A DNA stretch of 64,000 nucleotides from Kangiella spongicola (GCF_003194565.2 NZ_QICH01000001.1:186001-250000); one strand, 5' to 3'. Positions 9,407 to 19,588 are shown, counted from the stretch's first letter. Notes: generated by a model from the sequence alone, not told the origin. A program made the numbers and translations.

Positions 9407-10179
9407 TGTGCTGCCTCCGTAGCTGGGACTGGTACTTTGAAGAGTTCTTGTGTTGCAACTCCTTTCGCCATGTTAATAGCGCTATCTACAGAATCTAAGT
9501 AACTATCCGGTAGATCGACCCATTTATCAGAGGTTTTATCCCAATAAGCACCATGCTTACCATCAACAGTTAGGTAAACATAAGACAAACGACCAACACG
9601 TAAGAAGTTTACGCTAAGTTCTTCGCCGTCTTTTTCAATGTTCCCAGTGCTGGCAGAAACGGCATTACCGTACTGCATTTCAATTTGGTAAGCTTCTAAG
9701 ATTTTACGGTACTTTTCAGAAACCGTGACGTTAGCGTCATCCATAAGTGCTTCGAGTTTAGCAACACGCTCTTGGCGTTGCTCTAAATTGAATGGGATAT
9801 CTAATTGTACGAATTCATCAAGGGTTTTGATCATTTCATCCATTAAAGGAAGAACACCCTTTTCTGTTTCATCAATAGTTTCCATTTCTTTGCTACTTTC
9901 AGAAATTTGTTTTTCCTGATTAGCAATTTGTCTTTCAAGTTGAGTGTTGTAGATACGCAAGCTGTCAACTTGTTGCAAAGTATTTCTGTAGTCTAGAGCC
10001 AAATCTGTAGTTTGCTCTGCTAGACGGTTTACAGTTACTTGTGTGCTCGCAGCTTTTTTATCGATTGTCTTCTCTGTTTTCATCGAAGAATCGAACTCGC
10101 CAGCAGCCATCGTGCTGCCCATCACAGCAGAGGCAAGAATGGCAACAGCCGTTTTCTTAAAAAGTACTTGTTTTTTCAT
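9403..10179 (-). CDS. DUF3450 periplasmic coiled-coil protein, first gene of the TonB2 operon
   Basis: This protein has about 258 residues if started at the ATG at 10179, which gives a standard signal peptide (MKKQVLFKK, then a hydrophobic stretch ending MAAG). An in-frame upstream ATG at 10215 would add 12 residues and spoil the leader. The mature part has a long coiled coil (about residues 50-110) followed by a globular DUF3450-type region with GRLSYVYLTVDGKHGAYWD. DUF3450 proteins accompany TtpC/ExbB/ExbD/TonB2 clusters, but their exact role is not known. Interaction with the TtpC coiled coil is a reasonable inference. Confidence 0.82.
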   Translation of the reverse strand: MKKQVLFKKTAVAILASAVMGSTMAAGEFDSSMKTEKTIDKKAASTQVTVNRLAEQTTDLALDYRNTLQQVDSLRIYNTQLERQIANQEKQISESSKEMETIDETEKGVLPLMDEMIKTLDEFVQLDIPFNLEQRQERVAKLEALMDDANVTVSEKYRKILEAYQIEMQYGNAVSASTGNIEKDGEELSVNFLRVGRLSYVYLTVDGKHGAYWDKTSDKWVDLPDSYLDSVDSAINMAKGVATQELFKVPVPATEAAQ

Positions 10180-10346
10180 AAACTTACCCAAATTTCTGTT
10201 CAGAAATCGTTTCATTAAAAAGTCGATGCTAAAGAAACTTAGTAGTTTCCAGCCTAAAAATCAAGGAAATAAAGGTCGGAACTGTTAAAAGAGTCTCTTT
10301 CAGCCTAAACTTTAACCAATTGGTATTTCTCTGGTGAAAGAAATCA

Positions 10347-10376
10347 ACTATAAAGGAGATCGGCTGTAAGGGTCAA
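10347..10376 (-). promoter_or_regulatory. Sigma-70-type promoter for the TonB2 operon
   Basis: On the minus strand there is a TTGACC -35 element (10376-10371), an 18-bp spacer and a TATAGT -10 element (10352-10347), each 5 of 6 to consensus. It gives a leader of about 160 nt before the DUF3450 start. No clear Fur box was seen next to it. Confidence 0.65.
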
Positions 10377-10481
10377 CAAAACATTACAGTTAATTTACAA
10401 TTTGAAATAGTTTCAGATAACTTTTATTTATAGAGGTATGCAGAGCTGCAAGCAAGCAATAAAGAAATGAGCAAATGTGGA

Positions 10482-11633
10482 TTAAAAGTTAATGCTACCA
10501 CTTAATTTAATGTATTTTGGTGTTTCAAATGTATAAGGTGATAACCCCGTGTCATAGTAGTCGTATGCAGTTTGACGCTCAGAGTTTACTCCTAGCAAAT
10601 TCACTAGATCAATCCTTATGACAAGACCTACATCATCCCATCGACCTTGATACTGCACTCCAATATCTAAGGTTGTACTGTCAAAGTTTATCGCATCAAA
10701 ACTATCACTGACTAATGACACGATTGGTGCTTGATTCTGCTGGTAAGACTTATGTTTAAGCTGAGCGCCCATCGACCATTGGGGTGATAAATCTAGCTGA
10801 CTAAAAATTGACAGGCCTGACTCATCCAAAACACTATTAAAGTGACTTAAGCTTTCAAGCTGTAATGGTTGCCACTCTAGATTAGATTCAGCCTTTGTGA
10901 CTGCACCACCAAATGATAGTTTGTCGTTGATTTGTCGACTTAAACGAATTTCTATACCTTCAAAAGCCTTATTATAATCTTCAACTGCACCGAGCTCAGA
11001 GAATAAGCTTACTGATTCAGGTAAGCCATCACGGTTTAAATCAAACCAGTATTTTTGATTGGTAATAGCGCTTTGATGACTCGAGAACAATGAGTTTTCG
11101 TTGTGTCGTTGCTCAAGTTCAGACTTAGTATAACTAATGCTCACAGCCCAGCTATCATTTAAATTCTGCTCTAGCCCTAAAGACAGCCCCTGTGCTGATG
11201 AATTTGGTTGATCGTAACTCAGCAAATCATCAACCTTAATTGACACCGGTACTCTGCGATTACCGTAATTGATATAAAAGGTAGAATTATCACCGTTTGG
11301 ACTATAAGCCGTATGTACTCGGTATTGTTCAGTGCCGAAAATATCGTCTTGAGGTTGATTCAGATCTAGTGAAAACTTCCACAAACCATCGGTCGAGTCT
11401 TCAATACCAAAGGATAAAATCTTCGATTCATTATCAAAGTTGCGTGTTGAAAGCTTGGGTGGATAAAGAATGTCCGTAACAGAGGAGGACTCTAAAGTTT
11501 CACTTGGCGAGCTAAACGTATAAGGAGTCCAGTCATTACTACTTTGGTATAAGCTATCATTAGCAAAGGATACAGATCCCAAGCCTAATAGCAGCAATGT
11601 AGCCCCAACTTGTATTTTATGTTTACTCTTCAT
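10482..11633 (-). CDS. Outer-membrane beta-barrel, TonB-receptor-like, without a plug domain
   Basis: This protein has about 383 residues from the ATG at 11633; a TTG four codons upstream is less likely. A signal peptide (about 1-24, ending SFA) is followed by alternating amphipathic strands, and the chain ends in Phe, the outer-membrane barrel signature. The last 60 residues resemble the final strands of a TonB-dependent receptor (VNLLG..., then PKYIKLSGSINF). At this length there is room for a barrel but no N-terminal plug domain or obvious TonB box. It sits upstream of the TonB2 operon on the same strand, which supports but does not prove a link. It could be a shortened receptor or an unrelated barrel. 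Confidence 0.6.
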   Translation of the reverse strand: MKSKHKIQVGATLLLLGLGSVSFANDSLYQSSNDWTPYTFSSPSETLESSSVTDILYPPKLSTRNFDNESKILSFGIEDSTDGLWKFSLDLNQPQDDIFGTEQYRVHTAYSPNGDNSTFYINYGNRRVPVSIKVDDLLSYDQPNSSAQGLSLGLEQNLNDSWAVSISYTKSELEQRHNENSLFSSHQSAITNQKYWFDLNRDGLPESVSLFSELGAVEDYNKAFEGIEIRLSRQINDKLSFGGAVTKAESNLEWQPLQLESLSHFNSVLDESGLSIFSQLDLSPQWSMGAQLKHKSYQQNQAPIVSLVSDSFDAINFDSTTLDIGVQYQGRWDDVGLVIRIDLVNLLGVNSERQTAYDYYDTGLSPYTFETPKYIKLSGSINF

Positions 11634-12023
11634 CACGTCACTCAAGTTATCTCGATGAGTTTGTTATAAAGCAATATCTTTCTATAAACCGCCTGTAAAA
11701 GCGCGACATCTAGGTAATGCTAATTTTATGCTCAGACTTTCAGCTGAAATCTTATCGGTTTGCAACTTAGCATTTGTACCAATCTTTTATATAGGCAATT
11801 CAAAGTAAAGCAAGTTTAACAACCACCTTGAACTTACTGGAAATTCCCTAAATCGGCATAATATCTACTCTTATTTATGAGATTCAGTATAGCACTTTCC
11901 CTATCCCTTTCAACTTCTTACGCTCCTAAGTAAGCGCCTGTTCACAGCTTGTTACAAGTTCCTACGAATTGCTGAAACACAGTCAATGACAACCAACGCT
12001 AGGCACTGGCTTATAAGCTTGTT
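11634..12023. other. Intergenic region between the barrel gene and sapA
   Basis: This divergent 390-bp, AT-rich spacer must hold the promoters for both flanking genes. I see no convincing ORF with a ribosome site, no tRNA and no strong terminator in it. Confidence 0.5.
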
Positions 12024-13760
12024 ATGATTAAGAAATCTAACGAAAACAAAGACCTGATGACTAATAGCAGTGTTTACAGAGATATCGCAACAAAAGCGAA
12101 GCTACTCATCTCACTAACAGCATTTTTTTGTTTTGCATGCAGTCCAGAAGACTCTGATCTTTCTGAGCAGGACAGAACGCAAGACCTTTTGGTGTACTGC
12201 TCCGAAGGAAGCCCCGACAGTTTTAACCCCCAATTGGTGACATCAGGAACCTCTTACGACGCCACCGCTAACATCCTTTACAATCAACTAGTCACCTATA
12301 AACCTGGCACAACTGAGATTATCCCTTCCTTAGCAAGCTCGTGGGAAATCAGTGAGGACGGGTTGCGATATACCTTTAATCTGCGCCAAGACGTATCATT
12401 CCATACCAGCCAGGTTTTCTCGCCAAGCCGCAACTTAAATGCCGATGATGTTCTATTCAGTTTTAACCGCCAGCGTTTAAGCTCACACCCCTATCACGGT
12501 ATATCCGGCGGTAGATATCCTTATTTTACGGCTCAAAGTATGGATCAACTGATTAAGGACATTCGCAAGGTCGGTGAGCATAAAGTTGAGTTTGTACTAA
12601 CTCGACCTGAAAGCCCTTTTCTTTCGATTCTCGCTACGCCATTTGCATCAATCCTGTCCGCTGAGTATGCCGGGCAACTTAACCGCTTGCGCCACCCGGA
12701 GTGGATAGACAGCAAACCAGTAGGCACTGGGCCGTTTCGTTTTGAACGCTACGAGCCAGATGCCTATATTCGATTCAAACGCTTTGAGGATTACTTTGGT
12801 GATAAAGAGCGGGTTAAAAATTTAGTGTATGCAATAACTCCTGACGCTGCCATGCGCTTTGCGCGTTTTAGCGCGGGTGAGTGTGATGTTATGAGTTACC
12901 CACTTCCGGTTCACTTACGAGTAGCGCAAAAGAATGATTTGCAGGTAGTACAGACCCCGGGACTTAATATTGCTTACTGGGCTTTTAATACCGAAAAGCC
13001 ACCTTTTCACGATGCAAAAGTAAGGCAGGCCTTAGCGATGGCGGTCGATCGCGAATCAATTCTGCAAACGGTGTATGATAGACAGGCATCTTTAGCGACC
13101 AACCCAATTCCGCCTTCCTCATGGGCATATAATAACAATGTTAAGAAAATCACACATAGTAAAAGACGAGCTTTAGAGTTGTTGAAAGAAGCCGGTTATG
13201 AGAACGGTTTTTCGATTGATATTTGGGCCATGCCTATTCAGCGAGCTTATAACCCGAATGCTCGTAAGATGGCTGAAATTATCCAGCAGGACCTCGCCGA
13301 TATCAATGTTGATGCGCGCATCGTAACCTATGAGTGGGGAACCTTTTTGTCCCGCGTCAGCAGAGGTTTGCACCACAGCGTGCTACTCGGGTGGAACGCG
13401 GATAATGCCGATCCGAATAACTTCTTCAGTCCTCTTCTAAGCTGTGCTTCTGCGGTTAATGGTAATAATTACGCGAACTGGTGCGATAACCGCTTCGACG
13501 AACTTATTTTAAAAGGGCGAACCTCTTCAGAGCAGAGTGAACGAAAGGTGTACTACGATCAAGCTCAAGAAATTTTCAAACAGCAGACGCCTTGGTTAAC
13601 CATTGCCCATGCCAACAATAGCGTGTTAGTACAACCACGAGTCAAAGGGTTTGTCATTTCGCCTATTGGAAATATTAACTTTGAAGGTGTTACGGTTGGT
13701 CAACCAGAGGCCGGGCAGTCTCAAAACAAAAGCCAAGCAAGCCATGAGGTGACTCACTAA
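12024..13760 (+). CDS. sapA: Peptide ABC transporter substrate-binding lipoprotein, SapA type
   Basis: This 578-residue family-5 extracellular solute-binding protein ends its hydrophobic leader in FFCFACS, so Cys39 is a probable lipidation site and the protein would be membrane-anchored in the periplasm. An in-frame ATG at codon 12 is an alternative start. The body shows family landmarks such as GTGPFRFERYEPDAYIRFKR and NVKKITHSKRRALELLKEAG. It heads a five-gene sapABCDF cluster, and its TAATG stop overlaps the sapB start. In enterobacteria and Haemophilus the system handles cationic peptides and haem. The substrate here is not shown. Confidence 0.85.
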   Translation: MIKKSNENKDLMTNSSVYRDIATKAKLLISLTAFFCFACSPEDSDLSEQDRTQDLLVYCSEGSPDSFNPQLVTSGTSYDATANILYNQLVTYKPGTTEIIPSLASSWEISEDGLRYTFNLRQDVSFHTSQVFSPSRNLNADDVLFSFNRQRLSSHPYHGISGGRYPYFTAQSMDQLIKDIRKVGEHKVEFVLTRPESPFLSILATPFASILSAEYAGQLNRLRHPEWIDSKPVGTGPFRFERYEPDAYIRFKRFEDYFGDKERVKNLVYAITPDAAMRFARFSAGECDVMSYPLPVHLRVAQKNDLQVVQTPGLNIAYWAFNTEKPPFHDAKVRQALAMAVDRESILQTVYDRQASLATNPIPPSSWAYNNNVKKITHSKRRALELLKEAGYENGFSIDIWAMPIQRAYNPNARKMAEIIQQDLADINVDARIVTYEWGTFLSRVSRGLHHSVLLGWNADNADPNNFFSPLLSCASAVNGNNYANWCDNRFDELILKGRTSSEQSERKVYYDQAQEIFKQQTPWLTIAHANNSVLVQPRVKGFVISPIGNINFEGVTVGQPEAGQSQNKSQASHEVTH

Positions 13761-14719
13761 TGATTGCCTCAATCCTTAAACAACTTGGCACATTGCTCAT
13801 CAGCCTGCTCGGGTTAACAGTCTTAACTTTTATCTTAAGCCAACAATCTGACACCCCAATCCACCCTTATCAAAGCGATAGCGCCTTTATCCAATACTTT
13901 GAGTATATCCAATTTCTCATTAACGGAGATTGGGGTATTTCGAGTATCCACAAACGCAGTGTTCTAAAAGACTTTTTGCAGCATTTTCCCGCGACTATTG
14001 AGCTTATTGTTTTTGCCATGATTCTTGCGGTCACAACCGGCCTAGCTCTTGGAATATTGGCTTCGACGCGTCGCGGCGGCTGGCTCGATAATACCTTAAT
14101 GACGACCTCACTTGTCGGCTATTCGATGCCAATATTCTGGTGGGGAATGTTATTAGTACTACTATTTTCATTGACCTTGGGCTGGACGCCTGTCGCAGGT
14201 CGCATCAGCTTTGAGTATGACATTCAGCCTTTTACTCGCTTCATGCTCATTGATACTTTACTGCATCACAATAAATATGGTTTCGATGCTTTCCTCAACG
14301 CATTGCACCATTTAATTTTACCTGCGGTTACACTAAGCACTATCCCGATGGCGATAATTGCTCGCATGACTCGCTCCTCTTTGCTAGCCGTATTAAAATC
14401 TGAATATATTCGAACCGCACGCTCGAAAGGCATCAGTAAACAGAGGATTATTTGGGTTCATGCACTGCGAAATGCATTACAGCCCATCCTCACTATCAGT
14501 GGCGTCCAAATTAGTATTATTATGTCTGGTGTCATTATCACCGAGTACATCTTTGCTTGGCCTGGGATTGGTAAATGGTTGCTCGAAGCAGTTTCACGCC
14601 GCGACTTTGCTAGTATCCAAGGGGGCGTATTGGCGCTCTCTATAATCGTGATTGCATTTAACTTGGTGCTCGACTTTTTAAGCATATACCTTAATCCAAG
14701 ACTTCGGAGGCCGTCATGA
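13760..14719 (+). CDS. sapB: Peptide ABC transporter permease, SapB type
   Basis: This 319-residue DppB/SapB-family inner-membrane permease has an N-terminal membrane helix, a periplasmic segment, and a five-helix core with the EAA coupling loop YIRTARSKGISKQRIIWVHA facing the ATPases. It starts inside the sapA stop codon and overlaps sapC by 4 bp, so the cluster is translationally coupled. It forms the pore with SapC. Confidence 0.88.
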   Translation: MIASILKQLGTLLISLLGLTVLTFILSQQSDTPIHPYQSDSAFIQYFEYIQFLINGDWGISSIHKRSVLKDFLQHFPATIELIVFAMILAVTTGLALGILASTRRGGWLDNTLMTTSLVGYSMPIFWWGMLLVLLFSLTLGWTPVAGRISFEYDIQPFTRFMLIDTLLHHNKYGFDAFLNALHHLILPAVTLSTIPMAIIARMTRSSLLAVLKSEYIRTARSKGISKQRIIWVHALRNALQPILTISGVQISIIMSGVIITEYIFAWPGIGKWLLEAVSRRDFASIQGGVLALSIIVIAFNLVLDFLSIYLNPRLRRPS

Positions 14720-15591
14720 TCAAACTGCCGGTTTCCGCGAATAATAGAGCCGCATGGACTATTTTTAGGCAAAATAAAGGTGCCATGATAGGTGCCGTGA
14801 TATTAATCATTATACTAATTCTTGCCATCATTGGCCCCTGGATTTCACCCTACGATCCCGCTCGCCAGTTTACGAATAAGATTTTAATACCACCGATCTG
14901 GAGTCCAGCCGGAGACTTTAACTTTTTCTTAGGTACAGACGATCTCGGGCGCGATATTCTGTCACGCTTATTGCATGGCGCTCGACTATCATTACAGCTG
15001 ACCTTCACCGTTGTGCTGATTGCCGCATTGTCAGGAATTTTAATTGGCGCTGGCGCAGCATTTCTTAATCAAACTCTGCGCTCGCTATTAATGCGTATTA
15101 TGGACTTGCTACTTTCCTTCCCGTCATTACTTCTGGCGATTGCGATTGTAGCTATCATAGGCCCAGGACTTCCCAACGCTATTTACGCGGTGGTCATCGT
15201 TTTAATTCCGCAATTTGTGCGCATCACTCAGTCTTCGATTAGTGATGAGTTGAATAATGATTATGTTATGGCAGCTCGTTTAGATGGCGCTAGTTCGTTG
15301 CGACTATTAAGTCATCATGTGTGGCCCAATATCACTCCAGCACTCACGGTACAATTAACGTTCAGCTTCTCAACTGCCTTGTTAGATATCGCTGCGTTAG
15401 GATTTCTCGGCTTAGGTGCACAGCCGCCTATGGCTGAATGGGGTACTATGTTATCAGAGTCGCGGGCGTTCATTCAGTTTGCACCTTGGACTATGACGCT
15501 CCCTGGACTCGCTATATTCCTTACCGTACTTTCCATAAACTTGGTTGGTGACGGTATTCGCGACGCGCTTGATCCTCGCTTAAATCGATAA
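14716..15591 (+). CDS. sapC: Peptide ABC transporter permease, SapC type
   Basis: This 291-residue DppC-type permease has a leader helix at about residues 20-43, the conserved LGTDDLGRDILSRLLHGARL segment, and a coupling loop with NDYVMAARLDGASSLRLLSHH. It heterodimerises with SapB. The gene ends 13 bp before sapD. Confidence 0.88.
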   Translation: MIKLPVSANNRAAWTIFRQNKGAMIGAVILIIILILAIIGPWISPYDPARQFTNKILIPPIWSPAGDFNFFLGTDDLGRDILSRLLHGARLSLQLTFTVVLIAALSGILIGAGAAFLNQTLRSLLMRIMDLLLSFPSLLLAIAIVAIIGPGLPNAIYAVVIVLIPQFVRITQSSISDELNNDYVMAARLDGASSLRLLSHHVWPNITPALTVQLTFSFSTALLDIAALGFLGLGAQPPMAEWGTMLSESRAFIQFAPWTMTLPGLAIFLTVLSINLVGDGIRDALDPRLNR

Positions 15592-15604
15592 GGTATTTCG
15601 AATA

Positions 15605-16582
15605 ATGGGCTTATTGCAAGTAGAAAACTTAAGTGTCGATTTCCAAACAGATAATGGAATTATCCCTGCCGTCGATCGTGCCAAGATATCGATAAACGCA
15701 GGCCAAGTTCAAGGCGTGATTGGTGAGTCCGGCTCAGGGAAAAGCGTCATGGCTCTTGCCATAGCGGGCTTATTGTCCCCAGCCGCAACTATGCGTGCTG
15801 ATTTATTTAACCTTGATGGTCATGATCTGACACGCATGAGTGCCGGTGAGCGACAAAAACTAATCAGTAATAATATATCGATTATTTTTCAGGAACCGAC
15901 ATCAAGCCTAAACCCGTCACTAACGATCGGTTATCAACTCGATGAAACCATTCGCTTTCATAGTGGCGGTACACGTAAACAGCGTTATGACAAAGCTCAA
16001 GAATTGCTACTACAAGTAGGTATTATTGACGGCAAAAGGCGCTATAAAGAATATCCTCATCAATTATCAGGGGGCTTAAATCAACGTGTCATGATTGCCA
16101 TGGCGCTTGCTTGCGAGCCCAAGCTTTTAATCGCTGATGAGCCCACAACCGCACTTGATGTAACGGTGCAATCTCAAATCTTGGATTTATTGTTAAAGCT
16201 AAACGAAGAACACAATATGGCTTTAATGCTGATTACACATGACTTTTCAATTTTGTCTGAAACCACAGACAAAGTGTACGTTATGTATGGCGGTCAAATC
16301 GTCGAATCAGGACGGACCTACAAGTTACTCAGTCAGCCCTATCATCCCTATACCAAAGCTCTTTTGAACAGTGTGCCGCATTACGGCATGCACTATCGCA
16401 AAGGACGTAGACTCTTTAACCTCAAAGGCAGCACGCCTTCGCTAGATCATTTACCGGTAGGCTGCTATCTAGGGCCACGATGCCCTTATGCCAATAGAAA
16501 GTGCGTACAAACACCAGAGTTAAGAACCTTAAAGGGACGTAAAGTGCGCTGTCACTTTCCACTAATTGAGGACGATAGTTAA
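15605..16582 (+). CDS. sapD: Peptide ABC transporter ATPase, SapD type
   Basis: This 325-residue oligopeptide-type ABC ATPase has Walker A GESGSGKSV, signature LSGGLNQRV and Walker B LLIADEPTTALD. The C-terminal extension carries a Cys-rich GPRCPYANRKCVQTPELR segment (oligo_HPY type) usual in DppD/SapD. The first base of the sapF start is shared with its stop. It pairs with SapF to drive import. Confidence 0.88.
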   Translation: MGLLQVENLSVDFQTDNGIIPAVDRAKISINAGQVQGVIGESGSGKSVMALAIAGLLSPAATMRADLFNLDGHDLTRMSAGERQKLISNNISIIFQEPTSSLNPSLTIGYQLDETIRFHSGGTRKQRYDKAQELLLQVGIIDGKRRYKEYPHQLSGGLNQRVMIAMALACEPKLLIADEPTTALDVTVQSQILDLLLKLNEEHNMALMLITHDFSILSETTDKVYVMYGGQIVESGRTYKLLSQPYHPYTKALLNSVPHYGMHYRKGRRLFNLKGSTPSLDHLPVGCYLGPRCPYANRKCVQTPELRTLKGRKVRCHFPLIEDDS

Positions 16583-17367
16583 TGCCTAACTTATTTACAG
16601 CTAAAAACCTGACTAAAAGCTATCGAGTCTCGAACAACCCCCTTAAAAAGAGCCAGCTCGAGGTTCTACACGGCGTTAGCTTTAGCTTAAACCCAGGCCA
16701 AACTCTTGCGGTTGTTGGTGAATCTGGCTCTGGTAAATCAACTCTTGCACGAATTCTTGTTGGTGCAGAAACCCCTGATAGCGGACAGCTATTTTTTGAA
16801 GGCAAGAATATCTTAAGCAAAAAACATAAGTTTGAGTGGTTCAAAAATATTAGGTTGATATTTCAAGATGCTTCTGCATCACTAAATCCGCGCATTACTA
16901 TTCACCAAAGCCTTGAAGAGCCACTGAAAAATGGTACTGACTATAATGCAACACAACGCAGCGACCGGATTGCCGAAGTATTAGAAATGGTGGGTTTACG
17001 ACCAGAATACGCGAAACGATATCCACATACCTTTTCTGGCGGCCAGAGACAACGTATCGGCATTGCTAGAGCCTTACTGTTACGGCCAAAGGTGATTGTG
17101 GCTGACGAACCGGTTTCATCTTTAGATGTGTCCGTTCAGGCGCAGATTATTAACTTATTGCTCGATTTACAAGATCGGCTCGATTTAGCCTACGTCTTCA
17201 TTTCTCACGATTTAGGATTAGTGCAACACTTTAGTGATAAAGTCTTGGTATTGAATAATGGTACTCAAGAAGAATACGGCCCAGTATCAGATGTCTTTAG
17301 CCAGCCAAAGTCTAAATACACCCTTGAATTACTCGACGCCTCAGCAGGCTATAAGAAGCCTGAATAA
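16582..17367 (+). CDS. sapF: Peptide ABC transporter ATPase, SapF type
   Basis: This 261-residue ABC ATPase has Walker A GESGSGKST, signature FSGGQRQRIGIARAL, Walker B VIVADEPVSSLD and H-loop ISHDLGLVQ. It lacks the long Cys-containing tail of SapD, as expected for SapF. It is the last gene of the sap operon and is followed by a bidirectional terminator 86 bp downstream. Confidence 0.88.
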   Translation: MPNLFTAKNLTKSYRVSNNPLKKSQLEVLHGVSFSLNPGQTLAVVGESGSGKSTLARILVGAETPDSGQLFFEGKNILSKKHKFEWFKNIRLIFQDASASLNPRITIHQSLEEPLKNGTDYNATQRSDRIAEVLEMVGLRPEYAKRYPHTFSGGQRQRIGIARALLLRPKVIVADEPVSSLDVSVQAQIINLLLDLQDRLDLAYVFISHDLGLVQHFSDKVLVLNNGTQEEYGPVSDVFSQPKSKYTLELLDASAGYKKPE

Positions 17368-17453
17368 CTTCAGTGATTCATGGCTAATCCAATAATCCTG
17401 TTAAACCAATCTAATTAACCTTTGTTTTAACAAATCATAAAAACTAGACAAAA

Positions 17454-17478
17454 AAATAGCCGCTAAAAGCGGCTATTT
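17454..17478. terminator. Bidirectional terminator between sapF and ppiD
   Basis: A 10-bp perfect stem (AAATAGCCGC with GCGGCTATTT) closes a five-base loop, with A-rich sequence on the left side and a short T-run on the right. It lies between the convergent sapF and ppiD genes. Confidence 0.85.
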
Positions 17479-17499
17479 GAATTGAAACTAAAAAACTCG

Positions 17500-19413
17500 T
17501 TATCGACTGACTTCAACGATCGCTTTGAAGTATTCTACTAAGTTAGCAGAATCCGCTTGGGTCGCTAAACTTCTAGCTGTCTGTTTTAACTGAGTTTTAG
17601 TCGCTTCATCAATCTCTGAAAAATCAGGATAATTCACACCTTTAAGCTCTATCACAGCATAGTCGCCATTAAACAATGGTTTGACACTGTATGAAGATTC
17701 TTCACCTTCTGGAGCAGGCAACTCATAGACCGCAGACACAAGCGCAAAATCCATCGCTGAATCACGACGCTTCAATTCTGAATTTTCCAACCAAGAAAGC
17801 TCTTCTTGTGCTAACAACTCTTCAACTGATTCGCCATCTTTAAGGCTACTTAAAACGTTATTCGCAAATTCCTCGGCATCTTTAGCTGCCTTTTCTTTGG
17901 TTAAGGCTGTGATAATTTGAGGCTTAACTTCTTCTAATGGCTTAACCGCTTCTGCTTTGTAATCTTTTGCAGTTACGTAAACGATATCTTTGCTGCCTAG
18001 CTCGATTTTGTCACTGACTTCGCTCGAATCAATTACTTTTGCACTAAATGCTTTTTCTAATAGTGCTGGATTAGCCGCTACACCAGTTGCTGTAGAACGC
18101 GTAAAGACGCCTGTTTCTTTTACTTCTAAACCGGCTTGCTCTGCGAATAGCTCGATATCATTGCCGTACTCAAACAAAACGTCATTTAGTTTTGTTTCTT
18201 TCGAGTAGAACTCTTCATCTGCTTTCTCTGCTGCTAACTTAGCGACGATTTCTTCACGCACCTCAGAGAGCGGAGTTGTTTTACCTTCACGACGGTCAAT
18301 AAGCTTTAAGATATGATAGCCGAACGAGGTTTCTACAACGCCACTGATATCGCCTTTATTCTCTAGAGCTAAGGCTGCTTTTTCGAACTCTGGCGCCCAA
18401 CCCGTGCCGGCTGACACTTCACTTTGCTCCTGTGCATCAACCCAATCAAGCTTACCCCCATCTTCGGCACTGAAAGTATCACTAGAGTGCTCTTCTGCTA
18501 ATTGAGCAAAGTCTGCGCCAGATTGAATCTGCTCTAATAATTCTTTAGCTTTTTCTTCAGCGTTATCGACAGAATTATCAATTAAGATGTGAGCCACTTG
18601 TATTTCGGCTGGATCTAAATAATTAGATTTTTGTTGCTCATAATAAGCTTCAACTTCTTCATCAGTAACTTCAGCTTTCTTTTCTTCAAGCAACAAGTCT
18701 GCTGATAAACGCACATAACTAAGGTTAACTTGCTCAGGCTGCATAAAGCGAGATTGGTTTTGCTGATAGTACTCTTCTACTTTTTCATCTTCAAAGGTTA
18801 CATCTTCAGAAAACTTTGCTAAAGGTACACGAAGCACACGAACGTCACGAGTTTGCTCTTGTAGGCGGTATAAAGTTTCAATTTCGTTATCTAGAGCGAA
18901 ACTGCTTGATTGCAAACCATTTTGTAACTGTTCACGAGCGATTTCTTCGCGACCAATTTCTCTTAAACGGTTTTCGGTCAAACCGTTTTGTTGCATGATG
19001 CTTCTTACTCGCTCAGGAGAGTACTCACCACTTACCTGGAAGTTTTCGTTAGTACGCAACCAGTGCTTAACTTGCTCGTCTGACGCAGTAAAGCCGGCTC
19101 TAGCGATGCCCGCAGTTACTACTTCGTTGTCAATCAAGCGCTGCTCAATAGTGCTTCTTAGCTGTGCACGACTCGCTTCCGTCGGATAACGTTTTTCAAA
19201 GTTTTCACCATCACGTTGGCGCATCAAGTCGATTTCACGCTGAACTTTCTGGCTACTGATGGAAACACCATCAACTTCCGCTATACGGTTTGGATCGCCG
19301 CCAAACATATTAGCGCCGAAGTAGCCCGCACCAATGAAAAACACAATAATGACAAACATTACCGCTTTCATTATTGGACTCTGCATACTCTGCTGAATTC
19401 TTTCCAACATCAT
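17500..19413 (-). CDS. ppiD: Periplasmic folding chaperone/peptidyl-prolyl isomerase PpiD
   Basis: This 637-residue protein has an N-terminal signal anchor (about 13-34), a SurA-like N-terminal chaperone region, and a parvulin domain at about residues 265-365 (IQVAHILIDNS, then GTGWAPEFEKAALAL and SFGYHILKLIDR). A long C-terminal region follows. It is anchored in the inner membrane with the bulk in the periplasm and helps nascent outer-membrane and periplasmic proteins fold. Length and its position downstream of hupB match the family norm. Confidence 0.92.
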   Translation of the reverse strand: MMLERIQQSMQSPIMKAVMFVIIVFFIGAGYFGANMFGGDPNRIAEVDGVSISSQKVQREIDLMRQRDGENFEKRYPTEASRAQLRSTIEQRLIDNEVVTAGIARAGFTASDEQVKHWLRTNENFQVSGEYSPERVRSIMQQNGLTENRLREIGREEIAREQLQNGLQSSSFALDNEIETLYRLQEQTRDVRVLRVPLAKFSEDVTFEDEKVEEYYQQNQSRFMQPEQVNLSYVRLSADLLLEEKKAEVTDEEVEAYYEQQKSNYLDPAEIQVAHILIDNSVDNAEEKAKELLEQIQSGADFAQLAEEHSSDTFSAEDGGKLDWVDAQEQSEVSAGTGWAPEFEKAALALENKGDISGVVETSFGYHILKLIDRREGKTTPLSEVREEIVAKLAAEKADEEFYSKETKLNDVLFEYGNDIELFAEQAGLEVKETGVFTRSTATGVAANPALLEKAFSAKVIDSSEVSDKIELGSKDIVYVTAKDYKAEAVKPLEEVKPQIITALTKEKAAKDAEEFANNVLSSLKDGESVEELLAQEELSWLENSELKRRDSAMDFALVSAVYELPAPEGEESSYSVKPLFNGDYAVIELKGVNYPDFSEIDEATKTQLKQTARSLATQADSANLVEYFKAIVEVSR

Positions 19414-19511
19414 GGGTGAAATTACCTTTTGTGTTTAATCTGTTACTATGTGTTTATAACAAGTTTCTAAGCCAGTTATAAAAAACGCGCCATATAGGCG
19501 CGCTTAAAAGA

Positions 19512-19588
19512 TGGCGGAGCGGACGGGACTCGAACCCGCGACCCCCGGCGTGACAGGCCGGTATTCTAACCAACTGAACTACCGCTCC
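19512..19588 (-). tRNA. tRNA-Asp (GTC)
   Basis: A full cloverleaf reads on the minus strand: the acceptor GGAGCGG pairs with its partner, the anticodon loop contains GTC, the T-loop GTTCGAGTC is present, and CCA is encoded. It lies between tRNA-Val and ppiD on the same strand. Confidence 0.97.
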
